Shown piece after piece: positions 20,887 to 30,787 of a stretch of DNA of 36,751 nt. Positions within the stretch are counted from its first letter, which is position 1, and every line of letters starts with the position of its first letter. A program made the position numbers and the translations under genes. The DNA is from Byssochlamys sp. IMV 00236 (lineage: Eukaryota > Ascomycota > Eurotiomycetes > Eurotiales > Thermoascaceae): contig MSJH02000071.1 of assembly GCA_001931875.2 (NCBI GenBank), positions 1 through 36,751 of the forward strand, written 5' to 3'. The notes under the pieces were generated by a model, which did no database searches, was not told the DNA's origin, and was given only the letters and a program-made list of their open reading frames with translations.

Positions 20887-23435
20887 TTACTTCACATGGT
20901 TAATACTTTTAATAAGATTCAATGCACTTCCCTTCTTGAACCAACCAATCTGATCCTGACTCATGGTATGCTTAGCATCAATGGTCACTTTTGATCCATC
21001 TGGCTTAGTCACGATCAGTTGAACTGGTTTACCTGGTGCAATATCCCTGACACCGACTGTTTCGATCACGTCACCGCTAGAGATCTTTTCATAATCATCT
21101 TCATTGACAAATGTCAATGGCAGCACACCTTGCTTCTTTAGGTTTGTTTCGTGAATTCGTGCAAATGAACGAGAGATAATGAGGGGACAGCCTAGATAAC
21201 GTACTTGCAAGGCAGCATGTTCACGAGCAGAGCCTTCACCGTAGTTATGGTCAGCGATCACCATCCAGTCAATGTTTTGTCGTTTATAGCTCTTAGCCAC
21301 TTCGGGAATGGTATCTTCTTTGTTGTTTGTGATATCAATTGCTGAATTGACTTTACCGGTATCTGCATTCAATGCGCCGATGAGTGTATTTTCTGCAATG
21401 TTTTCCAAGTGTCCCTTATACTTTAACCAAGGTCCAGCCGCAGAGATGTGATCAGTTGTGCACTTGCCCTTGACCTTGAGCAATACACGAATATTTCTAA
21501 ACTCATCGCCATGCCATGGCTCGAATGCTTCCAAGGCTTGTAAGCGATTTGATTTGGGATCAATATTGATTTCTACAGAAGGATCAGGAGTGGGTGTAGG
21601 TGATGGTGGTTCATATGTTGCACGACCGGCTTCAAATCCTTGGCGAGGAAGATCGTCACCACTGGGTGGATTGAATTGAAACTTTTGACCATTCTTGTCC
21701 AGCAAGGTATCCGTCATGGGGTTGAAAGAAAGTCTGCCTGCAAACGCCATTGCCGTGACAATCTCAGGTGCAGCTAAGAAGTTCATGGTCTGAGGGTTAC
21801 CATCGTTTCGGCTACGGAAATTTCGGTTGAATGATGTCAGGATCGCATTCTCTTCTCCCTTCTTTTCTGAGCGCTTCCATTGACCAATGCAAGGACCGCA
21901 TGCGTTAGCCAAGACTTGACCTCCGGCTTCTTCAAACACTTGTTGCTGACCATCACGTTCGATCGTTGCACGGATCTGTTCAGAACCAGGAGTGACCAAG
22001 AAGGGGACTTTAAGTGGTACACCGGCTGAAGTAGCTTGTTTGACAATAGATGCAGCACGAGACATGTCTTGATATGACGAGTTTGTGCAGCTGCCGATAA
22101 GTGATGCGCTCAATTCATCCTTCCATCCATTCTGGTTTACAACATCCTTAAATTTGCTCAGGGGTGTGCTCAAGTCGGGTGTAAACGGGCCATTGATATG
22201 AGGTTCGACTTCGGATAAGTTGATTTCGATGAGTTGATCATAGTGAGCACCAGAATCAGCACGCAAGAAGTGAGCGTTGCTGTCCGCAGCTTGGCTCACT
22301 GCAGATCTTCCGGTAGATTGCAAGTATGAACGCATGCTACTAGTATAGGGGAAAACAGATGTCGTAGCTCCCACTTCGGCACCCATGTTACAGATAGTAG
22401 CCATACCAGTACATGACAAGCTGTCAACGCCTTCACCAAAGTATTCAATGATATGACCAGTGCCCCCACGAACGGTCAGTAATCCGGCAAGCTTCAAGAT
22501 CACATCCTTAGGGCTGGCCCAGGGACCTAATTGACCTGTCAACTTGACACCAATGACATTGGGTGCCTTTAATTCCCATGGGATGTTGGCCATTGCATCA
22601 ACTGCGTCTGCTCCTCCTACTCCAATAGCAACCATACCGAGACCACCTGTATGATATAAGTATGGCTCTTCTTTTTTTGTTACTTGGTACCTTACCTGCG
22701 TTAGGTGTATGACTGTCTGTGCCCAACATGAGGCCACCAGGAGCAGCGTAGTTTTCGAGTACGATTTGATGAATGATACCGCTTCCAGGCTTCCAAAAGG
22801 CAATACCGTATTTCTTGGCTCCACTCTCTAAAAAGTCAAAGATTTCCTTGTTGGTGACGATAGACTGCGCAACATCTTTATCTGCTCCTTCATGAGCTGC
22901 GATCAAGTGGTCACAATGGATAGAGGTAGGAACTGCGGTAGTAGACATACCAGACAACATGAATTGAAGAAGAGCCATTTGAGCAGATGCATCTTTACAT
23001 ACATGGGTTAGCTAAATCATATATTATACTTTGACGTTTGTACCTTGCATTGCTACACGATCTACATGTTTAGGTTAATACCTTGTAAATACACATAATT
23101 GTTATCATTATTACCTGGAGATAATTTTAAATAAGTCTCACCCCTGACCGGAACGGTTTCTTCAGGATTTGCCAAGTGAGAATATACAATCTTTTCAGCC
23201 AAAGTCAATGGTCGTTGATCTAAAATACGCTTAACAAGATCAAGGTTTTTATTGAGTTTTGCATAAGGTGGAGTTATAGATGAACAATCCTTCTCTGCTA
23301 CTGGGTTATGTTGTGTGGCTAATGTACGCTTGATGGCATGTCGAAAAGTAGGTGCCTACACATATTGTAAGTTTAATACTTTTTTGGATCTAAAGTGTCA
23401 CTTACCCTACTACGAGCTAAATAAGCAGAAATCAT
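20887..23435 (-). CDS. ACO1: Aconitate hydratase, mitochondrial
   Basis: Five exons (23435-23406, 23355-23115, 23061-23044, 22992-22696, 22646-20887) encode 781 residues, the usual length. Exon 3 is an 18-nt microexon that supplies RVAMQ within the invariant SPDRVAMQDASAQMA. Residues 1-25 form a basic amphipathic presequence ([20 protein letters not shown]). The 4Fe-4S cysteines are in GSCTNSS (about 381) and ACGPCIGQ (about 446-449). [20 protein letters not shown], the swivel-domain [11 protein letters not shown] and [14 protein letters not shown] are all intact. It interconverts citrate and isocitrate in the TCA cycle. A homoaconitase-active paralogue of the Aco2 type cannot be fully excluded from sequence alone. 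Confidence 0.94.
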
Positions 23436-23609
23436 ATATAAAGGGTGAATATAGAGTAGGGAAGGGGGATGAATATAATCAAAAGAAGGAGTGAAAAAAG
23501 GGAAAGGGGGGTAACAAAGTTTGACACTTTTTTATTATTTATGCTTGAGCAGATGATCTTTTATCTATTACCTGATAAAGAAAGCATCGGAGATAAAAAA
23601 GTAATCTTT

Positions 23610-25689
23610 TTATTTTGATTTATTTGCACTGTTTGTTAATGCCTTTTGACGTTTACGCTGTTTAGATTCAAAATCATGCCAATCACCTTGAATGTCTAAT
23701 AAGCTAAATAGTCACAGTTAGTTATTGATCCTTTGTATGTTTGCTTTTCTTTACTTTGCTGGCATCACTGGTTCTGGTTGTTCAGTTTTAAAGTATGCAA
23801 ATTCTAGTGCTTCAGCTGCTGTCGGCCTCTTTTGTGGATCCATTGATAATAAGGACTGTGAAAGTTCTAATGCTCCAGGGGATAATAGTCTATTCATATA
23901 AAAGATTAGCTCTTATTTCTTGACCTTCTTTATCACTTACGATCCATATAATTCTTTAAATTTAGGTGCATACACTTCGGTTGGACGAACAAGTTCATAC
24001 CAAGGTAGTTCAGTAAGTGTTGGCCAAGTATCTACAGTAGGTGTGCCCATAATTCTATAAATTGAGTCTAATTGTGATATTTCATCCACTCCGTTAAATA
24101 TTGCTTTTCCAATAAAGAATTCAAGCATAATACACCTACGCTTCTATTAGTACACAATTATACTTGATTTTTAAATGCTTACCCAACACTCCAAATATCT
24201 ACGGCTGGTCCATATGCTGTAGCTCCTAATAACAGCTCAGGTGGCCTATACCATAATGTAATCACTCTATTGGTATAATCCTGTGTTTCATTCTTTTCAA
24301 AGACTCTCGCCAGACCAAAATCCGCAATCTTGAGTTCTCCTTTATTGTTGATCAACAAATTGGACCCTTTGATATCTCGATGGAGTATCCCCATATGATG
24401 CAGATAAGCTAGTCCTTCCAGCATCTGTTTGACCAACGATTTGGCATGAGAAGGCTGAAAGGTAAAATTAGGATGCCCTAGTATACCAGATAGATCATGG
24501 TCCATGTATTCCAGTACCATGTATACGCACCCCTTTGAGACCATGATTTGCTGTAGTTCAATTATCTTTTCATGCTTTAGCTTCTGTAATAGCTTGATTT
24601 CTCTCACTGCGGTAATAGGAAACTGACAGGGTATATGAGTATCCTTCCTCTTTGTTAATACTATCACTTACTCCGTCCTTTTCATTCTTCATGCGAATTC
24701 GCTTCAGAGCCATCAGTTTACCTGTCTTTCCATTACGTGCTTTATACACCTTGCTATTATATGCACAAAGGTTAGATATGTCGTAATTCTCCATCTCAAC
24801 TTTACCCATATGTTCCTTCTCCTACTTGACCAATTTTTTCAAACAATACAGCTGGATCATCATTCGTCTCAAATGGATACCCTAGCTCACTAAATGACTC
24901 TTCCGATATATCCTCCTTTATTGTCTGATCATTCGTTGGCTGTGCTATTTGTGGTGATGCAGTGGACGATGGCATATAATCAGTAGAAGGAGGTGGAGGT
25001 GGGGGTGGTGGTTGCTCCATACTAGATGATGATGGTGGTGGCGGTGGAGGCACTTCTTGTTGTTGTTGTTGTTGATGGTAGTAATTAGGATCATAATACG
25101 CATAATAATATTGAGCATACTGCTGATACTGCTCGGCTGTATATTCTGCTGTTTGATGATAGTTGTTATAATCTGTCCATCCATAGTAATTCCACGCCTG
25201 TTGTTGTTGTTGTTGTTGTTGCTGTTGCTGTGGATCATGGTAGTAGGATGCATGTGCAGCAGCTTGCTGCTGATAGGTATCTGCTTTTGGTCCGGTAGGT
25301 ATCGAGTGGTCATGACTATGACTATTATTGCTGCTAGCGACAGTGCCATTGCTGTCTTTTGTATTACGGTCTTTATTATTACTGCTGCTGTTACTATCAT
25401 CTCTTCTGTAGTAGGATCTTTCTTTTCTACTGCTACGTTCTCTGCTTGGCCTTCTTGAAGACCAGGAAGATCTCTCTCTACTTCTGTCACGATAATCTCT
25501 AGAGGATCGGCTACTTCTACTGTCGTCTCCGTAATTTCGTCTTTTATCTCGATGACTACTACTACTATGATAGCGATAGTCACTTCCATAATACTCATCT
25601 CTACTTCTTTTTTCTACGCTGCTTTTTCTGTCTGGACTATATCGATCCAGCGATCTGTCTCTTGTTTTTGAATATTCACGACTGTCCAT
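23610..25689 (-). CDS. CTK1: CTK1/CDK12-like RNA polymerase II CTD kinase
   Basis: Six exons (25689-24806, 24753-24672, 24622-24183, 24135-23941, 23889-23755, 23703-23610) give 609 residues. Residues 1-285 form an RS/RD-rich head followed by Gln-, Tyr- and Pro-rich tracts (polyQ about 25052-25075 and 25200-25231; polyP about 24990-25050). The kinase domain runs about 285-575: GQVGEGTYGKVYKA, catalytic Lys in ALKRIRM, cyclin-binding helix FPITAVREIKLL, HRDIKGSNLL, DFGLA and the T-loop TNRVITLWYRPPELLLG. The C-terminal GDWHDFESKQRKRQK is typical of the CTK1/CDK12 group and sits in a short sixth exon. It phosphorylates Ser2 of the Pol II CTD during elongation. The HRDIKGSN form favours CTK1 over CDK9/Bur1. 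Confidence 0.92.
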
Positions 25690-27006
25690 TGTATTGTGTG
25701 TATTGTTGCAAACAAAAAGTGGTTAATAGAGTGAGAGTAAAGCCGTACTGTCTCTTTGATTGATTAAATGCAAAGAAATAAATGTTCTTGGAGCAACGCG
25801 TAATGGTATTGAAGAAACAGCTGTTTATTAAGACAAGGCCAAAAAAAAAAATAAGAAAGTACAGTCTTTTTGGGTTACCCAATGAAAATTCAGCTTCAAT
25901 TGAATTAAGTCACAGTATGATTTTAACCACTAAAATACACAGAACATGGGGTAGTAGACACATCATCACTGGCAAGTGTATCTATAGCATTCATAGGATA
26001 TCTATTTTTAAAAGTATGTATGCACGCTAATTATAAACTGAAATGAGAAATAGTCTAGACAAGATGAACAAAGATCTTCTGTGTGACAGTAGCAGGCTCA
26101 CGTATTCTGACCGAAAGAAAGCTTACTTGTGCCTAGTAGACAGAGACTCTGATAATCACTATTACAATGGTGATTAAATGACTTTATATTGCAGTAGAGT
26201 GGCCGTTGAGCATCCTTATCTTTACGCACTTGTTAACCTATGATTTAGGTTGAACAAGTTGAAGGGTGTTTACTCCTACGCAAAGCACATCAATGATCAT
26301 TAGTTTAATACAAGAGGATAGCATTTAAAACAAATATGCATGAATATGGTCATAAGATCTCTCTTTCTTAGTCCTTTACGAGTTTAAACAGTGTAAAAAG
26401 TTTGACGTTTATCAAAAAGGGGACAATCTCCTACTGATCAACACTTTATCAAATTTTAGACTAACTTTTTCTAGGCGCTGACAAATCTCATATTTTTGAT
26501 AGTGTGAGAAGGGTAAATAAGTCGGCATTTGGATGATTATTGGCAGATGTCATCTTGGGTTCACAAAATGTTAGAAAAATTTTATAAAGTTTATAATAAA
26601 AATGTGAGAAAATCAGTTGATAACCTATTCTATGACAACATTTACTGATTGTATTTTCTTAAGTGTGTATAGTTCCGCAGTTTCGGGTGAGATGAACAAC
26701 ATCTCGGAGATGCTGTAGGCCGTTTCTATGCTTCATCTCACGTGGATTAATCAGCCAATGATTGGGTCAGATTATGAATCATCTTTTCTGCATATTTTAA
26801 AATAACCAATTTCCAAATTCATTATATACCTTCCTTATTTAGTAATACTTGTATTACCACAATTGCATATATAAAGCAAGTAAAAGGGAGCGGGGCGGGG
26901 CGTGTTATATTTTACCCTTTCTTTTTCACATCTATTTGTTTTGTTGTCTGCAATTTTATTCAAAGAAGAAGACTATAATAAACGTAGTCAAAGGAACAAT
27001 AATAAA
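25690..27006. promoter_or_regulatory. Divergent promoter region of CTK1-like kinase and alpha-arrestin
   Basis: 1.3 kb between two genes that start outwards. No coding exon supported. It contains a 12-13 bp inverted repeat at 26229-26240/26246-26258 (CTTGTTAACCTA / TAGGTTGAACAAG). It also holds a nested palindrome at 26687-26741 built from four GAGATG/CATCTC blocks. Tract GGGGCGGGGCG at about 26891-26901 lies just upstream of the arrestin start and resembles a GC-box. Confidence 0.5.
26687..26741. promoter_or_regulatory. Nested inverted repeat of GAGATG blocks
   Basis: Outer arms GTGAGATGAA (26687-26696) and TTCATCTCAC (26732-26741) are perfectly complementary. Inside them lies CATCTC-G-GAGATG (26700-26712), also perfect. 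The same hexamer thus occurs four times in alternating orientation within 55 bp of a shared promoter, as expected for dimeric factor binding or a cruciform. Confidence 0.55.
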
Positions 27007-28219
27007 ATGATAGCAAGCTTAATAGGGACAAAGGACCCTACTATTCAATGTGACATCTTATTTTATCCACAATATCAAAACGACCATGGACAGGTTGTCT
27101 GCTATCCTGGCTCAGTCTTTGAAGGCGTAGTTAAGATTAAACTACAAAATTCTATGCCTATTCATCATATAAAGCTCGTATTCAAAGCAGCTGGTAATAT
27201 TCATCATTTTATTGTCTCTTTATCTGACTTTACATTTTTATGCAGAGAGAGTAAACTACGATGCTATGGGTTGGGAAAAATTAACCAAGACAAACGATCG
27301 TTTATTTGCTGTACGCACCATCCTCTGGGGATTACCTTCAAATGTAAATGTACCAGTAGATGCTTGTCCAATTTTGGAAGCTGGTGAACACCATTTCCCC
27401 TTTGTCTGTCAGATGCCCGTCATCAATTTCCCACCTACCTTTCAGCATCATCTTATCGCCACCACATTCGGTATGATCGTGTCAATTGAGCGGCCGAATA
27501 GCAAACCGATCCTTTCTAAACCTGTACCTTTACAATTTCAACCGATTATCGAAACAATGCCAGTAAAGAATTTGAATGGATTCAAAGAACAAACGAAACT
27601 CACACAACAATTATCAGCTCAGGTGCTGATTCCAAGATTGGCCTATAGTATTCACGAAGATCACTTATCAGTACCACTGACTGTTCAGTTCCTATCACAG
27701 GACGAAACCAATCTGACCGGCGTGTCACAGTTACGAGCTTATATCAAATGTTACTATCAAATTAGTTACAAAACCTTTTCAAGAAGTGAAGTGACCACCG
27801 TTGCAGACTATTTACAATCCAAGTTGCCCTCTAATTCACTTTCTATTCAGTTGAGAATACCAGACAAGGATAAACTGACGCCTACCTTGACTTACTCAAG
27901 ACATCTAACAGTTGAATATAAACTTGTTATCACCGTCAAGGTGCGACATGGTCCATTGAATATAAAAAAGAAGCTGTTTGAGGCACCCATCATATTTGGT
28001 ACTTTACCACCTGGAACAAGAGCACCAAGACAACTGGAAGCTTACTCTCAAATAGTGGACAACACATCTGCGCTTCATTCTAAACCCACTTTCTTACGAC
28101 CTGAGCCTGTAAACGAAGAGGAATTTTTGCCAGCATATGATAGTGAAGAAATCCCACCTGCATATCGTTCTAATATACCAAACACTATCAACTTGCCAAC
28201 CACAAGTATTCATGGTTAA
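27007..28219 (+). CDS. Alpha-arrestin (ART/ARRDC-like) ubiquitin-ligase adaptor
   Basis: Two exons, 27007-27193 and 27246-28219, split by a 52-bp intron, give 386 residues. The arrestin N-domain has IQCDILFYPQ, GSVFEGVVKIKLQNSMPIHH and ERVNYDAMGW. The arrestin C-domain begins near LSAQVLIPRLAYSIHEDHLS and includes LTYSRHLTVEYKLVITVKV. The C-terminus has a PPxY motif (PPAY) and a related LPAY, sites by which Rsp5/NEDD4 ligases bind. Such proteins select plasma-membrane transporters for ubiquitination and endocytosis. The ATG at 27007 is the first in frame; the open frame upstream lacks an ATG. Confidence 0.88.
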
Positions 28220-29270
28220 ACTTGTAAATAATCAACCATTATTTATTCTCTTACCACTTCATCTTTACCATTCTTCCTCTTCTTTATTTCCCCCCTTCTA
28301 TTTGTGTTTTAATATTAAATATATCCTTATTGATGTGTACAAGAAACAAAATTGTCACATGAGCAAAGATAACATATTTAGACGTGGTGTCCTCAGTGAA
28401 AGGCAAACACTTGTCATCCATCTTTCTTTGCTAAGCTTGTACCAATAAGCTCAGTTACCCAGCATTTATCATTTTAACACACAGTTACACCAAACCGTCA
28501 TTTTCAATCCTTTATCCATCACTAGACTGACCCCACTTGCACATCAATACAGTAGAGACCTGTTCCATACCTGCAATTCCTTCAAAAATGACAAACCAGA
28601 CCATCATTTTTTGTTTAAAGCATAAATGATGGACACTGTAGCATTACTACAAGTGGTAACAACAGTAACAGTAGTCCAGGTAACTGTGGCTTTAAGTACC
28701 CTCCTTTTTTTTTTTTCTTGATTCTCCCACTTGACTCAGTTTGGTGAAAAAGAAACCATGGAAAGCCAAGGCTAGATCATGTGTGTGTGTTATTATGTTT
28801 AAGTTGACACAATCTTTCTCTTTTTATGCAAGTCATTTTACTTTTGTTATCTTGATTTTTACCCAATCAGGAGATATATGCTTGTCAGATGATCTCGACT
28901 GTTCTCCTCTTTAGTACATGTCTTGTATAAAGAGCGTCTTCATGATCATATTGACTCCGGTCAGGTATGTTTATATGGTAGTCGTCTAGAGCAATATACT
29001 ATTTTGTTTTATTTTCTCAACGTATCCTTCATCGTTCTACATCTTTGCTTAAATAATATTGTATCTATAAATACTTGTAGTGCTGTTTATATGTAATATA
29101 ACAAGCCACTTTTAAGAAAAGATGTATGATAACTATATTTGAAGGCAGCATCATACCCTTTCTATGTTAAATATATTTTAGCGAAAAGCTGATAAACACA
29201 ATAGCTTAACCCTTAGGCTGTGGTTGGCAGGTTTCTGTAAGGTGCCACTTTAATATTATTGTTTACATAA
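28220..29270. other. Gene-poor interval
   Basis: No supported gene. A minus frame around 28490-28640 reads protein-like for about 35 codons (FVIFEGIAGMEQVSTVLMCK) before a TAA, and may be transposon debris. A 23-bp string at 28479-28501 (ACACAGTTACACCA...GTCAT) nearly repeats one at 7248-7269. Confidence 0.35.
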
Positions 29271-29274
29271 ATAT

Positions 29275-29742
29275 AGAATACTTTTATCGACTCCATCAGT
29301 ATCAGCTGCATGCTTCCAAGACGCATTTGTTAGTATTACCGCACCCTGAGACTCCAAATGTTTATGAACCACGAGATGTTTCTACTGTTTGAAAAGAGTG
29401 GTATAGATATATAAAGAAGGCACTGGAATAACCGCAAGCCTTCTCTTTCTCTTCTTACAGACTCTTTGCTAGAGTCTCTTGACCATGTGCTCGCACCAAA
29501 GAAATCAAAAGATATTGTTCTTAATATTCGAGCACATGGTGTGAGACGCAACTGATGTTGGTGCAAGCATAACGCGCGAAACTCAGATCAGCTGGGCACG
29601 GTGGACACCTGCATAGACCATGCGTTGGTTTTTAAACAAAGAGAGGAACATTGAGAGCCACTATACAAAAGTGTGTCAATTGTTGGGATGTCTTATTTGG
29701 TTTGACATATACCACGCGCAGTCGGTACAACCATTCTACTAA
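29275..29742 (+). pseudogene. Possible tyrosine-recombinase (Crypton/DIRS-type) relic
   Basis: Plus-strand fragments in shifted frames line up in order: YRLHQYQLHASKTHLLVLPH, KEWYRYIKKALE, LLESLDHVLAPKKSKDIVLN leading to IRAHGVRRN, then after a frame change DVGASITRETQISWARWTPA, then NKERNIESHYTKVCQLL. The HGVRR (HxxR) followed by GAS and ARW resembles the C-terminal catalytic region of tyrosine recombinases of Crypton/DIRS elements, where HxxR and a GRW or GH motif are typical. Several TGA/TAA/TAG codons and at least one frameshift make it non-functional. The family call is tentative. Confidence 0.35.
29474..29547. repeat. Hairpin-forming inverted repeat
   Basis: GTCTCTTGACCATGTGCTCG (29474-29493) pairs with CGAGCACATGGTGTGAGAC (29529-29547), with one small mismatch and bulge, around a 35-nt loop. 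It lies inside the suspected recombinase relic, so it may be chance, or a structured RNA. Confidence 0.5.
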
Positions 29743-30265
29743 ACCCTAGTCAGTTGAATAATGAAATGTGCCCTCAACAATGCATTCCTCCTTATCTTTC
29801 GATCATTTATATTCTTCAGAAAGGTATCCGATTTTTTCTAATTTTTCGTTATTGTTCTTTCTACCATGTCTTTTACTTATCTATCTAACATGCCAGGAAT
29901 ACCTTTTTGATCCTTTTTATCAGGTTGTTGGACTATTTTACAGGCTGTATACTATCTAAGGCGATGCACGTTCAGATCAGACTTGCTTGCAGTTTTTTTT
30001 TTTATTGATAAATCGTGTCTCATGAAAGTCGCAGTCCAGAGCATATGATCATATTATAGCTAAAATAAGCCAAACAATAATCAATTTATCAAGCTGATGA
30101 GCTTAAAGGCGTGTGCAACCGATCCATATCCTATACTACTTCCAGGAAACTGTCGTCACAAATTCACTCTTGACTATTTGAACATTAGAATCACACAATC
30201 CTCTAAAGCAGAAGCACTTTATTAAATACTCCAAGATAATCAATACATTCTAAAATAACCTTCAT
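29743..30265. other. Intergenic, 3' flank of small minus-strand gene
   Basis: A minus-strand AATAAA (30218-30223) lies 43 bp beyond the stop at 30266. Otherwise nothing supported. Confidence 0.4.
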
Positions 30266-30524
30266 TTAAAGCATGCGGGCAACCGTTGACTTAGACTTAT
30301 AAAAGGTGTCATCAGTGACATATTCAAATGCCCCATCCGTCTGAGCAAAAAAAAAGAATTTGTAAATATTTATATTCAAATACATCTCAAATATCAATAT
30401 GAAAACCTTTGTTTAATCTCTTTATCATATGTGATCTACCCGCATTTTTTGGCTAGGTAACGCGCGTAGCAACAGAGCGCTGGTTTCCTCGGTAAATGAT
30501 GTCTATATTTGTCATGGCAACCAT
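30266..30524 (-). CDS. Tentative small spliced gene, 45 residues, unknown function
   Basis: Exon 1 (30524-30462) reads from MVAMTNIDIIYRGNQ to SVATR. Exon 2 (30340-30266) reads TDGAFEYVTDDTF to STVARML, then TAA. The acceptor is strong (T-rich tract ending GCTCAG). The donor GTTACC is atypical and the 121-bp intron is long for this window, which weakens the model. AATAAA occurs 43 bp after the stop, and a TATAAA-like box about 45 bp before the ATG. The gene would diverge from ISWI, sharing a promoter of about 260 bp. No family recognised. Confidence 0.35.
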
Positions 30525-30787
30525 ACGCTCAACAACAGAATCCTTTTTATTTCTTTTATAAAGATCTGTTACTCATGAATCAAAATGTAAAGTGTCGAAA
30601 TGAACTAATTCTCGGCTACAAGAAAAAGAACGCCAAATTTCATTTATCAAAATTGACAGTCGCCCTTTTTTGCGGCCAAGACGCGTTTCCTATTCGATTG
30701 TCACATTTTATTAAAAAAAATGCCAGCGTCCTTTTTTTTTTCTCTCTTTTTTTCCTTTTGGACACATTTTGATAAAGCAGAATAAAA
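30525..30787. promoter_or_regulatory. Likely bidirectional promoter of small gene and ISWI
   Basis: Contains TTTATAAAG at about 30556-30564, read on the minus strand as CTTTATAAA, and pyrimidine-rich tracts on the plus strand (30730-30758) just ahead of the ISWI start. No ORF is supported. Confidence 0.4.

Noticed and set aside
25057..25458. Plus-strand ORF rich in Leu/Ile
   Set aside because: Antisense of the polyQ and Ser/Asp-rich head of the CTK1-like kinase.
24945..25598. Second minus-strand ORF of 217 codons in the kinase head
   Set aside because: An alternate frame over low-complexity coding sequence; the RS-rich frame joins to the kinase domain.
29336..29566. Minus-strand ORF of 76 codons
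   Set aside because: No protein family signal; the plus strand carries the ordered recombinase-like fragments.
30509..30772. Plus-strand ORF of 87 codons ahead of ISWI
   Set aside because: Biased composition with a poly-Phe end, and it lies in the promoter interval without splice or homology support.
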